From Enchytraeus crypticus (Eukaryota > Annelida > Clitellata > Enchytraeida > Enchytraeidae): a stretch of DNA of 64,000 nt. Both the position numbers and the translations under genes were made by a program. Positions within the stretch are counted from its first letter, which is position 1. The number at the start of each line of letters is the position of its first letter. The stretch is taken from assembly GCA_905160935.1 (NCBI GenBank), contig CAJHZI010000418.1:1347001-1411000 (forward strand), written 5' to 3'. This document shows, piece after piece, positions 1-12,330 of the stretch. Below the pieces are notes generated by a model. That model ran no database searches. It was given only the letters and a program-made list of their open reading frames with translations, and was not told where the DNA came from.

Positions 1-214
1 CCACACTGAAACGTTAACTCTCCCCAGATCTCTATCTCTCTCTCTCTCTCTCCCTCTCTCTCGCAGGGTTACTGACTAATGGCAGATCCACGTTCAAATT
101 GCTCATAGTCTGCTGCCACGCTCAAAACGAACACCCCATCGACTAACAAGTTATTCTAATCACAAAAGATTTTATCCACATTATTTTTGTAGCCCTTAAC
201 TTGAATAAATTTGG

Positions 215-325
215 CTTCAGAAGTGATTTTCCTTTGCATTCCTCAGTTCATGCTTACTCGCCTCCTACAACAGGTGCAGTATAAGTTTGATCTATTCTTC
301 AGTGGCTAGGACACAACACAGAAAA
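215..325 (-). mobile_element. Module-H head fragment with alternative body
   Basis: The plus strand reads GATTTTCCTTTGCATTCCTC, then TACTCGCCTCCTACAACAGG and ATTCTTCAGTGGCTAGGACA. This is the complement of the H head, joined to a body unlike that at 53155-53445. Confidence 0.5.
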
Positions 326-329
326 CAAC

Positions 330-1150
330 GTTTCTAGACAAAAGCATTCTCACATGAAGAATGATGAAGCCTTTAATTGAATTATAAAACACACTAATAG
401 TAATAGATACAGGAGACCTATTTTAATCATCCACGCTACTATTAAACAGTACTATGAAATTAAAACTAAGTTAACATTTTATCCAAATCGAACCCGTCGG
501 TTTCGGCTTAAAAAACGAGCATTCTATTATTTGGGTCATTAAACTGCATATTGTAAGTTCTGTATTTGCACTGTCCGTTAATAATATCAATGAAAATTAC
601 AGAGTACACTGAGCACACCTAAAATGAAAGTTTAAGTTTACTGTAAATTGCAATGTCAATTTTTTTATAAATTACATGAAAATTTAAAGGCTATAGTGCA
701 ACGTCAAATTAAGAGTCTGTACGGAAACTGTAAGGTGAATGGATCAGGGTCGCCACAGGTAAATCGTATGTACAGTAAAGTTTAGTGTAACTAACGGTGC
801 AGTGCTTGTTGGACTGTCTTACCTTCATGATAGAAGTTTAATGAGAAGTTAATGAACTGCAACAGCTGAAAATATATAAGCATAAAACAATCACAGTACA
901 AATCCCACTACAAAATATAAACACCGAAAAATCACTATGGGAAAATACAGACATAAGACAACACGATACAAAATATAAACACTGGTAAATCAGAGTATGA
1001 ATCTATACAGCACTATATAAATAACAAAGTTGCATCACAACAAATTAGTACTTTAAAGACAACACATAATGATTAGGTAATCGTCTCTAAACGATTTACA
1101 AGTACATTCATGCAAATATCTCAAAATCAAATTGCTACTTCTAAATATAA
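330..1150. other. No recognised feature (GRAF intron)
   Basis: AT-rich intronic DNA. A short motif CAAAATATAAACAC recurs at 910, 966 and 1235, but there is no gene signal. 1220-2045 and 2550-3065 are similarly empty. Confidence 0.6.
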
Positions 1151-1153
1151 AAA

Positions 1154-1216
1154 AGGTAAAGCTGGTAAAGCTAATTTTAACGTCAGTTTCCTCACTCGAA
1201 AGCGATGTCAGTGACA
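1154..1216 (-). mobile_element. SINE-A 3' fragment
   Basis: The plus strand reads GCTGGTAAAGCTAATTTTAA, then CGTCAGTTTCCTCACTCGAA and AGCGATGTCAGTGAC, the complement of the SINE-A tail. The tRNA-like half is missing. Confidence 0.6.
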
Positions 1217-2049
1217 CACAGTAACTTCACACTGCAAAATATAAACACATGTAAATCGAAATTGAGCGCCAAGCGAAAATTGCATTTATAACATATCTAA
1301 ACCTTCAGTATACTTAGTCATGATCCTACTGGGTTTGAGAATATATACCTTACATGTATCTCTAAACATATATCAGGTGAAAAGTCTCACTGAAACACCA
1401 GCGTGCACTAAAGTAAATGAAACAAATTTTCTTTAGTTTGTAAGTTACTATAATTTTTAAAAATTTAAATAAAACAATTAAAATGATTTTAATCTAAATT
1501 TTTTATTAATAACTGCATGATAAATCATCGACTACTGACAAATAGGTTTTTCGCATGTACAAGCTACATTTGTTAGTTATTAAACAATTATTTTTCTTAC
1601 AATTTCGACAAATTCAAATTTTTTCTTCTCTTGAACTTCCTGCAGCCGTTGAACATACTGCATGGACTCCCTACAGAACTGATGCCGGTCTGACTCCAGG
1701 GCAGCGTCGTTCTGAATCAATCAATCAAATCTTTCAATCAATCAGTCCATCAGTAAATCATATCATTTCATTAAACAAAATCAAATAGAAATATATATTT
1801 CCTTGACTGCATTTTCAGCCTCCCTCCAGCCAAACCAATTCATTCCAAATTAATCAAACAATAAATAAATTAGTAAAACGTCTCAAAGAATACCGAATAT
1901 CTTTGAAAGTTTTTCTTACTGATGCTGTATCAGTCTAAAATTAATCAATGAACAACAAAATAAACGCGAAAGATACAGAGAGACAGACTTTTTACCTCTG
2001 TTTTTACCGCCGACAATTATGATCATGTAGATTAATCTAACTTCTTTGC

Positions 2050-2130
2050 TGAACCGCTAGCATGTAGGCTAATAGTTCGCCTGCAAATGATTAGGTGAAG
2101 GATTCAAATCCCGTGCTCATCCCGTCAGTG
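2050..2130 (+). mobile_element. tRNA-like SINE fragment (SINE-A-like)
   Basis: GGATTCAAATCCCGTGCTCA is a B-box context followed by CCCGTCAGTGACATGC, as in SINE-A. The 5' part is diverged. It lies in a GRAF intron, 300 bp from the 2443-2547 exon. Confidence 0.45.
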
Positions 2131-2442
2131 ACATGCTATCAAGCAGCACTCTGATGTCAATGAGGACTTCAGACTTTTACCTCTGTAGATCAGCGCATCA
2201 AGAGGGATCACAAAACTACAGGCTTTTTCCAGGTAGGTGTGAAACGTGCATATGGAGCGTAAAAGCAGACTCAGTACAAATAAGAACCTGCCAGAACACT
2301 AGAGACAGAGAGAAAAAATAACTTAATACACAGGTGGCTCATTGGCTAGACGTCACGCTAAAGTTCCATAGATGTCTGGACTCATGGAGGACTTTAGCCT
2401 CAAAACTGACGTTAAATTTCTTTTTTTCTTATATCCGCTTAC

Positions 2443-2547
2443 CTCCACTAGCTGAGCCTCGGCCGTTTTGTTTTGTTTGACCGCCAGGTATCGATCCATC
2501 GACTGACAAAACTTTGTCGTTTGCTTCTCGAACTTTCTCTTGTGCTC
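2443..2547 (-). CDS. ARHGAP26-like: GRAF-family RhoGAP, internal BAR-domain exon (gene continues off left edge)
   Basis: This 35-codon, phase-0 exon encodes EHKRKFEKQTTKFCQSMDRY, then LAVKQNKTAEAQLVE. It aligns with the vertebrate segment EAKKKYDKETEKYCGILEKH, which follows the PLEKFRK exon directly. The acceptor is TAACAG and the donor GTAAGC. No further BAR exon (vertebrate VDLVRQHFYEVSLEYVFKVQ) was seen between here and position 1. The PH, RhoGAP and SH3 parts therefore lie outside the window. Confidence 0.86.
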
Positions 2548-3069
2548 CTGTTAACATTAATCACAGGCCCATGAGAACTGATATATTACTCTAATTTAGT
2601 TGAACTGAAATGGCATAAACTTTTTCCTGTGATCTTTTAAAAAAACAAATTAACAGATTTAACTGACCTATTTTTGTAATTCGTAGAGTTTGAGATGAAT
2701 GTAAAGCATGAGTAAATATGAGCACTGAGATCAATTATAAAGATTTGATTGTAGGGTCAAATGAGAAATTTTCAGTACATGAATACAGGTATGTTACATG
2801 CTGCGTCATGTTACAACCGTAACATGCATGTATCTCACATTAAAGAGAACATTATATTATTCCAGATGTGGTTCACCTAAAAGAGCGCCTCACAGAGGAA
2901 TTTACAAAATTTGATCAGATGTTCATTAATGCCTCGATAAACCGGTGGCGCTAGAGCCTACGTGCGTAGAAGCTGATGGAGGTCAATTTGAACAAACATT
3001 ATATCACACACACATGTATAATTGTACATATACACAGAGACATAAAGTAGGATTAAAAGTTGAACTCAC

Positions 3070-3141
3070 TTTGGCATCACCGATTTGATCTTTACGGAAC
3101 TTCTCGAGAGGCTCCACGACAGCCTTCAGAGCGCTCTGTAT
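3070..3141 (-). CDS. ARHGAP26-like: GRAF-family RhoGAP, internal BAR-domain exon (PLEKFRKDQIG)
   Basis: This 24-codon, phase-0 exon encodes IQSALKAVVEPLEKFRKDQI plus GDAK. The vertebrate exon reads IENASEVLITPLEKFRKEQI plus GAAK, with the PLEKFRK(E/D)QIG core fully conserved. The acceptor is GCGCAG and the donor GTGAGT. It should be preceded by a short exon equivalent to the vertebrate SLQEFATVLRNLEDERIRM segment. I did not find that exon in the 27 kb between here and exon 2. It may have diverged, been lost among the transposons, or been missed by eye. Confidence 0.87.
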
Positions 3142-4164
3142 CTGCGCACAACAACACCAGCAGCTTGAGCTGAGGCTCACAAACAAGTGCGCTTGTACTT
3201 ACTCTTGTACTTTTTACTTCTACTTTTGTACTTGTACTGGTACTTTTTTGTACTTGCTATTTTGTACTTGTAATTTTTGTATCTTTTGTACTTTTTGAGT
3301 AATTTTGTACTTATTGTCCGGGTTCGTTCTTCTAGATTTGTAGCCTATTTGTATAATCAATATATTATATTGAATTGCTGCACTATTGCTGCATTGTTGC
3401 TGCTGTCGTGCATAGCTGCGAAGAAGACGATGCACTTTGTTTTGAGTAATGATGGGGACTTATAAGTCTGGTGTCATGGCGGATTAGTTAGATTTAGTTT
3501 TACGTGGTTTCCCAACTCAGTTGTTGAGTTCTAGACTATAGTACCACGATACTAGTCTTAGATATTTTAGTTCAGTTAGTTTAGGATTAGCACGCTAGTT
3601 TTAGTTCTAACTTCTGTAGTATAGGTCTATTGATTGATAACATGTATAAAACTTACCCGTTATAGCTGTATAATGGTGTACTGTACTAACCTGCATGATT
3701 ATATAATGTTAATAGAGCAATGGGGAGATACGATAAGGCTCTAGTTGGGTGATGTTAGATTAAGTTAAACAGTAACTAATAACTACAGTAACTAATGAAA
3801 CAATATGTGCGTAATCTGTAATAGTACAATGATAATAAAGACTAGTCGAAGTGGTATAGTGGTCAAAGTGTGTGACGTGTTATTGATTCTAGGAACAATA
3901 TGTAATCTATAACCAATCAGTATCAGCCGAAAGCAAGAGACATCTATGTCTTTACGAAGTGGCCGATTCCCCGTAACCTCATCGCATAATTGTAGTTCCC
4001 TAGTTAAATTATATTCTCCTTTATTCACCTATATTCATCTATATTTATCCATGGCCTATTAAGCTATTCTCTTTATCCTGCACACTTCACTATAGCACCA
4101 GGCTGCCTAGTTTAGTTCTAACCTAGTCGTCTAGTCAATAAATTAGTTAAAATAGTTGCTTTAA

Positions 4165-6929
4165 CCCATATTTGCCCAGCGTCCTAAAAAAAGGACGCTA
4201 TTTCAAAGCGCCATAATATCTTTTTGAAAGAAGAAAAAGGAAATCACTGTTGCGATTATGATACATATCTATGTTGTTTACATTCCTAATCAGCTGATTT
4301 TGTTTTGAATTGACTATTTGAGCAAAAGAAGGTCATTAAAAATCGACTTTTTCAGCATTTGATATCATGAAGACGGGCACCCAAAGAAGGTATGTATATT
4401 TTCTGTTCTACATAAGATATATTTCTAATATATAGTAATTTTGACATGTCATAGTTGCCATTCCAAAATGACTCAATGGTAATTTGTTACTTGTTTAAAC
4501 TATTTCGTATTTTGATGTCAAACATAAACGTCCTTTCGTAGGACGCTGGGAACACACATATCCAAAACAGAAGTGTTTCAGATATTTAATATAAAGTAAT
4601 AAATCCATCAACTTTTGATCGTACTAATTAATATCTCTAATCTTATTAAGTTTTAGCTGCCATAATGAGCTTTGAATAATCTTTGTGACGGTAGCTCGAG
4701 CGTGTCAAATCGTCTTAAACTTAGGGTTTTTTATTTTGGAATCATGGCGTTAAACATAAAACACTACTGTAGTCCGTTAGTCAGAGATTATACTGTTTTT
4801 GCATATTAATGTTTTCAGAACTAAATACTCGCCGACAGAAGTTCTCGCTATTGTTGAAGATGATGACAGCGTGAGAGAGGCCAGTATTTATATAACACCA
4901 CCCGTTGACGGCGACGAGTCTGAAGCGGACAGTGATGACGAGGACATATCTGAATCTGTCAATCATCTATCTGGTCGACAGTTAGCAGCTGAAGCTGAGT
5001 TAGTGTTTCCACAGGTAATTAGTAATACTTAAGACCAATCTGAAGAAGATGATGACCTCCCAGAGCAAACGGAGGGCCTTGGTGGTAATGCAACTAAGCC
5101 TACTCGGAAGCGTGTTGTCAACAAGAAGTGGCGTTGTGTTGATATTGATACTTTTAAGGTTCCTTCAAGCGAGCCGCATTTCCAGGAGCCTCCTTTTCTG
5201 AGCATCGATTGGACTCCTGTGGATCTTTTTGAACAATTCTTTTGTGACGATATTGTTGAACTAATTATTGAGTTTAGTGTTGCGTATGCACGACAAAGAG
5301 GTAATCATACATTTACAGTGGATAAGGAGACCATGAGATTATTTTTGTCAATTTTGCTTCTTAGCGGTTATGTCAATGTACCTAGAAGGAGGATGTTCTT
5401 GGAACAGCAAGAAGATTGCCATAATATAGTGGTATCCAAAGCAATGTCGCGCAATCGATTCGATGAAATCCTACGTTACTTGCATCTGGCAAATAATGAG
5501 AGCCTTAGTGTCGGTGATAAGTATGCCAAAGTAAGGCCACTACTAAGAGCTCTGAATGAAAAATGGCTACTTTACTTTCCTAATCAACAGCATCTGTCAG
5601 TAGACGAGTCCATGTTGCCATACTTTGGAAGGCATGGCTTAAACAGCATATTCATGGTAAGCCTATAAGGTTCGGTTTCAAAATGTGGTGTTTGTGTACA
5701 TCACTAGGATATCTAATACAGTGCGAGCCATACCAGGGTGCCAATACAGGGAAGACAATACCTGAACTGGGTTTAGGGGGCTCAGTAGTTATGGATCTAA
5801 TAAGTGAACTCACCCCCAAACCATATAAGTTGTATTTTGACAATCTGTTCTCTTCTCCTCTATTAATTGACCGTCTTAAAGAATTGGGCTACGGTGGTAC
5901 TGGGACTGTGCGTACTCATCGTACTGATGGTGCTCCTCTGGAATCAGCTTCAGAGCTCGGAAAAAAGTCTAGAGGATCAATGAGCTACTTTCAGGATATG
6001 AATTCAGGCTGCCTCATGGTCAGATGGAAGGATAACAATGTTGTCACATTGGCATCAAATTGTGAAGGCGTTTATCCTATTGGACAAGCTAAGCGCTGGT
6101 CACAGAAAGAGAAGAAAAGTATATTCGTCCCACAGCCAAATGCTTTTAGCCAGTATAATAAGTACATGGGAGGTGTTGACCGATTAGATCAGAACATTGC
6201 TGCCTATTGAATAGGCATAAGGATGAAGAAATGGTGGTGGCCTTTGTTTTCTTTCATGCTCTCAGCATCTGTGAACAATGCATGGTTGTTGTATAGGCTT
6301 TGTCCGTCTTACAACAGCGAGAAACTTGACCTACTGGACTTCACCAGGCGTATCGCTATGACTTATTTCCAGAGAAAGACTGATATAACTATGCTGAGTT
6401 GTGTGCGTGGTCCTTTGGCACGTGTTCTAGAAGAAGTTCGCTTTGATAAAGTTGACCACATCATTGAGTCAATTGAGAAACAACGTAGGTGCAGAGAATG
6501 CTCCAAGAAAGTTAAACGCCAGTGCGCAAAGTGTCGCGTACCACTACATATAGAGTGTTTCGCTACATTTCATACCAAACTGTAACTTTCTGAGGCTTAA
6601 AGTTGACCCAACAAAGATAACTTTTAAATTTTAGATGTTATTCAGCTACATGTGCTTGTATTAAATCATTTTTAAGCTCTAATATTTTATAAACATTCAA
6701 CAAACTACTTTCTATTTGCAGCTGAAACACACAATAAATAGTATTGTAAATTATGTGCAAATTGTTATCGTATATGCCCGGCGTCCTACGAAAAGGACAC
6801 CCTCTCAGGCAGCCATTTTTAAAGATACATTCACAATTTTTGGAATACATCATCAGAGGGCCAATAATGTTTAGCATATTAATTTTCATGATAATCTGAC
6901 AACTGTTTCCTGGTCTGGGCAAATATGGG
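4165..6929 (+). mobile_element. piggyBac DNA transposon, nearly complete, with decayed transposase
   Basis: A 2765-bp element bounded by TTAA at both ends (4161-4164 and 6930-6933), with 15-bp terminal inverted repeats CCCATATTTGCCCAG. Subterminal motifs CGTCCTN(5-7)GGACG recur near both ends (4179-4198, 4530-4553, 6780-6800). The transposase reads 4799-6585. It has an acidic N-terminus, the DDE core with SVDESMLPYF, LYFDNLF and YMGGVDRLDQ carrying the three aspartates, and a C-terminal cysteine-rich finger (CRECSKK...CAKCRVPLHIECF). Three lesions are visible: an in-frame TAA at 5030, a one-base insertion near 5642 that moves the frame, and a TGA at 6208 (AAYRIG expected, consistent with CGA to TGA decay). 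The intact ends and target site suggest a fairly recent insertion, now non-autonomous. Its closest relatives are probably PGBD2/3-type piggyBac transposases. Confidence 0.93.
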
Positions 6930-7044
6930 TTAAGTCTGGTACATTTTAGTTATAGTTTAGCTATGTTGTATTGAGTAAGGGTTATGTGTTGAATTTGATC
7001 TTGATGTATTGATTTAGTTTTAAACTATTTTTGTTCTGAATTAT

Positions 7045-7100
7045 TATGCCATTATATTATTATATTATTATATTATTATATTATTATATTATTATATTAT
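7045..7100. repeat. (TTA)n microsatellite
   Basis: TTATATTATTATATTATTAT-type repeat inside the putative LTR, downstream of the piggyBac. Similar AT trinucleotide tracts lie at 24419-24475, 49360-49385 and 56305-56365. Confidence 0.9.
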
Positions 7101-7538
7101 TCATGTATTAGTGTTCTAATTTTAGTATATTAAATACTTTTTCCTATTCACTTTCTAAACACTGATTTTGTTATGTTTTAATTAGTCAGTAATCCTATAC
7201 TGAGTTTATTGAGGTCGGAATAGGATTTAACGTTTGTGTCTGAAATTTTAGTTCTGACTCAGCCTTAGATCCTGTTCTGACAAAAACTGGTGCCCAGACG
7301 AGTGTTTGAACTAAGGAGAGCTCCTTTAGAATTATTATTTGTAGAATTATTGATTGAATAAAATTTTGAAGTTTTGATTTTCATTATTAGATGTCAGCAT
7401 CATAAATCGTGTTTTGTTATTTATTAATGCTCAGACCAGGTTATGACATTAAACTGATGCCCTTGGACCCATGTGAATCAGTGTGTTAATATTGAGTGTG
7501 TTAAGATCAATTAGGATTTAGTAATTATTGCGAAAATA

Positions 7539-7901
7539 TTGGTAAATGGCGATATGAGTTGCTTATGTTGTCAGATATGCAATATCAGCTGTAACAGGGC
7601 AGTTATTAAAACGGGCTCTGATCGACTCATGAGAGAATTGTCGCCATATCACTCAATGTTCAGTGAGGAGCAGATAAAGAAAATGTCAAGATCAGAGGTG
7701 GTTCACTACGTGATGGCATTGAGAAGGCAAGCAGTACAACTCCACCTGTTAAGACTCTACTCGACTTCAGACCTCCAGTATTTGGTGCAGGCAAGTTTCT
7801 ACAAATGCAGGATCTATTCTCGTCCAATTCCCAACTACTTCCTCTTAGCTATATCTTCACTAATTAACACCTGTAGTTTTGCCCTCGTGAATACCTTGTA
7901 A
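7539..7901 (+). other. Unrecognised open frame upstream of the MULE-like gene
   Basis: A 120-codon frame starts with a cysteine cluster (MSCLCCQICNISCN) and continues with a helical, charged stretch (SEEQIKKMSRSEVVHYVMAL). A possible splice donor (GTGCAG/GCAAGT) follows the frame near 7789. It may be the 5' exon of the spliced MULE-like gene that follows, or part of the older LTR-element remnant. I do not recognise the protein. Confidence 0.3.
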
Positions 7902-8370
7902 TTTTCTTAAGTTTATTTCTATATCTAAAATCTAGCCATGGCCGAAGCATTGAACGATTTAACAAGTTAAAATGTAGGATTGAAATATACAAAATTTAAT
8001 TCATACATGTTTCTAATGTTGATTCTAGATTAAAATTACGATAGACGAGTTTGATGTTATTTGTAAAAGAAATGAAGCACGTGCATGTCAATTTTAATAA
8101 ACCTATAGAATATCTCATAATGACTCCAGATCTCTAGGAGGATGGGGTTGCTGTAAATTCAACATCGGACAATATTTTCAACCCCTAAACAGTGCTGCTC
8201 ATAATTCCAACATTACAGAACAATTATTTGACAGTAATGGGATAATAAGATAAATTCCAATGTAAATATTAAATTTTTGGCACATACAAAACCTATAAAT
8301 GGAAAATGAACTACATGTATATTCATATTACTGTAGTAAATTTCCTCAATTTTTATAATTAAAATTGTAG

Positions 8371-10135
8371 AAATTGATCGTTCCACAGCATAGAACTTTC
8401 AAAGAGCTTAGATCAGAGCTGAGGATACATGAGATTGAAAACGGGTGGAGTTACACCACCTTCCTAACTGATAAAGAATTTTCTCATGGCCTTCAGAGTA
8501 GGTTTTGCTTTTGGTTTCTATTACTTCGAATATTGCTTAATGCGTAATCTTTTTCATAATTACAATATTGCATATGTAATTTTTTGGGTTTAATGTGCAC
8601 TTCATCTACTAATTTTTGCATTGAAGGTTTGGCGGTGTGGCTTAAAAAGAGTACTACTTTCTAGATTTGTAGATTTATTTTTCTAGATTACCTTAGTCAC
8701 AGTTACGTTACTATTAATCAGCTCTAAATGTTGTACACAGCATACTTATCCTCAGAGTATTTATTTCTTGAGTTAAATGTGATTGATGTCAGAAATGACA
8801 TTCGGTTAATGAGCACCTAGACTTCAGGAATTGCTACAAAATTTTGTAAAACGAATGGACAGAGGAATGGAAGTTTATTCCCGACCCTTGCAAAACAACG
8901 ATTCAACAAAGATGATGATGAATTAAATATATGTAATCTTTAGTTGTTTAGAGTAGTACACTTAATGACCTCTAATTGTACTGATTGTGCTGTGTGTTGT
9001 TTATCTTTTAAACATAATGGTGTATGCATTTTTTCTGATTTTTACCAATTTCTCAATCAGGACTATAATATATAACACATTCATGAATACATGAGTTTTC
9101 ATTGATAATAGTTTAATAAAATATAATTAATGTAATAGTAATAATGAGTCAGTTTTTTAAAAGTGTCTATTTTAAAATACCCTTGTTTTCATTCAGAACA
9201 TCTAGTTGGTCGCCAGATCAGGTGGTATGAGGGTCAACCTTATATCAATGCTGGTAGATAGGTGAGAGAGTGTTCCCGTGGGTCAGACAGGAACAAGACG
9301 ACAAAGATCTGCAGAGCCGAAAATAGAGATAGGATGGTCAGTGAAAAGCATTGCTTTCGTTGTAATTTTTGCCTTTGATTATTTTTCTCAGGAAGAGAAC
9401 GATCATGTGGTAGTGAAGAGACGAATGCTTATTCAGCCGACGCAAGAAGATGGATTGTCCGAATCGGTTCAAAGTGGCTAGAGTGCTCTTCTTCAAGTCA
9501 GATGTCGTTGAAGAGCTCAAGGCTTTAAGTATGAGTGCGACCAGCACCAGTGGATCTAGTAATGATAATGCTGATCGCACCAAGTTAGTCTGTGCTCATA
9601 AAAATTACCTAGCATCAGCTTTTGTTGAAGATCTTTCGTTTCTGACCACCAGTATCACAATACTGGTAAGATTGCTAAGCTGATATCGCTTGTCGATGAT
9701 AAGGTTCGTAGCTAGGTTCGGGACCTCTACCTGCAGGGACATGTCAAGGTTGATGTTAGATATGATAACCATATCTGAAGTTTATTTATTTATAAAACAA
9801 GAAAAAAGTTTGTTTAGTGGCAGCAAACTCCTATTCCCTGTTCTCTTCCTGTTGATTGTTGATAAAGAGTGTAATGTAAAGTTACAAAGTTATCCAGATG
9901 CACAAGCTGAACCACTGTTACAGTAAGCTTGAAATATGTTCTGTTAATTTGAGAAAACATTGTAGAATATAATGATGTTAATTTGTTCACGAAATATGGT
10001 CGATTAAGTGATTTATGGACTTGATAATTTTAATGCATTTGAGATATTGATCGAACATGGTGATAATTTTATAATATTTGAATTACATGTTTCAATGGAA
10101 ATATTCCTAAGATGTGCAGTTAATATGCATTATAA

Positions 10136-10180
<45 letters not shown>

Positions 10181-12330
10181 TATACGTTTAGATTGAGTGT
10201 CATAGAATTATAAGTAAAGATTAATTCCAATTTAAGTATATTTTGGTATGTTGCATGACTTAGCTGATGTCATCACCAAGATATCTTTACTAATGGCGCG
10301 CACGCTCTCTCTCTCTCTCTCTCTGTTTTATTATGTATATTTGTGTTTGCTTGACATTTTATTTGACTTTAATTTCTGTGTATTTGTTTGTTTGTTTTAG
10401 TTACGTGATTGGTCTATAGTATAATTGGATTGATAATAAACTACAAAAATAAGAAAACTCGTTTTAGTAGTAAAACTTTGCTCAGCGAATAAGAGAAAGA
10501 GCTAGGCTAAGTAACAATACGGTAGTTGATATAACTATCCAAGGCCTAAATAAACGACATCAACCCTACCAATAGACAACCACAACAGTTGATTTCATCC
10601 AGCATATGCTGGAGATGTATCTCACGCAAGAGCTTAACCAAACTGATCGCCTGTACAAGGCCTTCTTTCCCAACAAACTGACTATTCATAACATTATATG
10701 GTCTCTAAAGTTGAAAAACCGCTGGAGTAAATATGATACAGTTAATGTTGACAATTTTGTAAGAAATTGGGAACACTCAGCTGATCGTATTTGCTTCTGA
10801 GCTCCCACCAGGTTCCCTCAAGCTGAAGATCATGAGACTGACACCACTCAGGTCATCAGTTCAACTGATGACGTGAGTGAGGTCGGGCGCCTCTATGGTC
10901 AATGGGTTAACCTTCCTGCAGATACAGAGCTGCTTTTTGTATATCAAAGTGCTGACATGGCTCATCTGTATAGACTGTATGGACCTTCCGGCATTTTGAT
11001 AGATGCAACATACAAAACTTGTAATTATGATTTCATTTGTACTGTGTCTCAGTTAAAACAAATCGTGGTTACCAGCCTATTTGTATGTTCATCACGCACA
11101 GAGAGTCGACCAAGGCAATTGCTGAGGCTTTAGGTGTTCCAGAGGGTTGGGATGAGCAAGTAGCCCCTAAGTATGGGATGACAGATTTTGCATTTGAGGA
11201 AATAAATACACTAACTCTGATTTGGGATGGAATGAAGGTATTTTTGTGTGATTTTCATCGGGAGCAGGCTTAGGTTAGAAGGTGTAGGACTAGGGTCAAC
11301 TTAAGAGAGTTAAGTGAGAATGAGGTTAGGTTTAGAGATGTAGCGCTAACGCTGAGACTGGGGAGTATATTTTTGAGACAATTAGGGAGCTGCGTGAATT
11401 AGAGGGTTAAGATGGTAGCTCAGTGCAGTTTGAGGCATTTAGGGAGCTGCGTGAATTAAGAGAGTTAAGATCGTAGCTCAGTGCAGAGATACTTTGAGAG
11501 GACATGGTGGCCTCATGTTGAACGTTGTTCTCGTGCATATGAGCCTCTTGACTTGCTGTACCATACTTATAGTGGCACTGAGCGCTTACACGAGACACTG
11601 AAGTATCAGTATCAAAGAGATTACAAGAAGTGTTCCCTGTCTCAGTTATTAGAAATGGTAATGAGGAAGTACTTACCAGCAAGATTCCGAGGGTACATGG
11701 AGGCTAACTTGAAGATGTCATCATACAAGCCGTACAACAGAGAGTTGGATGTATCTCTGCACAAAAGACCAGATGCTGTAGTCACACAGCTGAAGGAAGG
11801 TAGAGCTGTAGATAAGCTGAGTGCTAGGGTTAGGCAGGTTAGCGATAGAGAGTTAGATGTTCCCTCAGATAGCAGGACCAATGCAGTGTACAGGGTTATC
11901 ATTGATGGTAGGGAATCTTCCTGCAGTTGCCGTTAAGTATTAGAAGACCAAAGTTCCTTGTAAACTCTTTCTTCTAGTGGGACTTAAGGAACCAGATTAT
12001 CATCTATACAGAAGATTAAATGAGATACTCAGTAACCCTGTGTACTGTATTGACCATGTAGTGATTGAAGGTGCTGGCAGCAGAACTATGACACCTACTG
12101 CAGAACCTAGCATTAGTAATAGACCAGCTGAGGCACCGACGAACAGACCACCTGAAGCACCAACGACTGCTGTGAAACGGAAGTAATCTGGTGATGGTTC
12201 ACACAGAAAACTTATAAAGAATTGTGAGGCTAGTATAAGATCCATTCAGTCAAAGCTTTGGCAACTGCCTGAGGAAAGCTTAAAAGAGTTTGAGGCAAAG
12301 CTTAAAGCCTTGATGGAGGAGTTGAAAGGA
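8371..12330 (+). mobile_element. Spliced MULE-like transposase gene with SWIM finger (CARF-like), decayed
   Basis: An exon at 8371-8497 (AG acceptor, GTAGG donor) encodes KLIVPQHRTFKELRSELRIH and ends KEFSHGLQ. It joins in frame to 9197 onward (HLVGRQIRWYEGQPYINAG). Around 9390-9760 follow DHVVVKRRMLIQ and KMDCPNRFKVARVLFFKS. The catalytic region, 10606-11290, has LIDATYKTCNYDF and then a downstream acidic segment (DFAFEEINTL). It also has VFLCDFHREQA, as in Mutator-like (MULE) transposases. At 11480-11990 are TERLHETLKYQYQRDYKK and a SWIM-type CxC...CxxH-like finger (SCSCR, then KVPCKLFLLVGLKEPDY). The layout resembles the calcium-responsive-transcription-factor-like proteins common in invertebrates. 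Several stops and frameshifts (e.g. TGA at 10798, a one-base shift near 9450, frame change near 11040, TAG at 11270, TAA at 11934) make it a pseudogene. Terminal repeats were not identified. The family name is from memory of motifs, not from a search. Confidence 0.6.
8795..8925 (+). mobile_element. Module-H family 3' part
   Basis: TTCGGTTAATGAGCACCTAG then GGAATTGCTACAAAATTTTG, ending GATGATGATGAATTA, match the body and tail of the 53155-53445 family. It lies between exons of the spliced MULE-like gene. Confidence 0.55.

Larger units (their letters stand above)
3470..7283 (+). mobile_element. Probable LTR of an LTR retroelement (fossil), split by a piggyBac insertion
   Basis: The segment begins TGTCATGG and ends TTCTGACA. 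It is followed at once by AAAACTGGTGCCCAGACG, which looks like the primer-binding region of an LTR retrotransposon. Without the piggyBac at 4165-6929 the LTR would be about 1.05 kb. No second LTR and no gag or pol that I can recognise lie downstream, so at best it is a broken relic. The family (BEL or Gypsy type) is not certain. The insertion order shows that it predates the piggyBac. Confidence 0.35.

Noticed and set aside
2133-2321. 62-codon frame upstream of the 2443-2547 exon
   Set aside because: It lies in SINE-like sequence within a GRAF intron and has no similarity to the BAR segment expected there.
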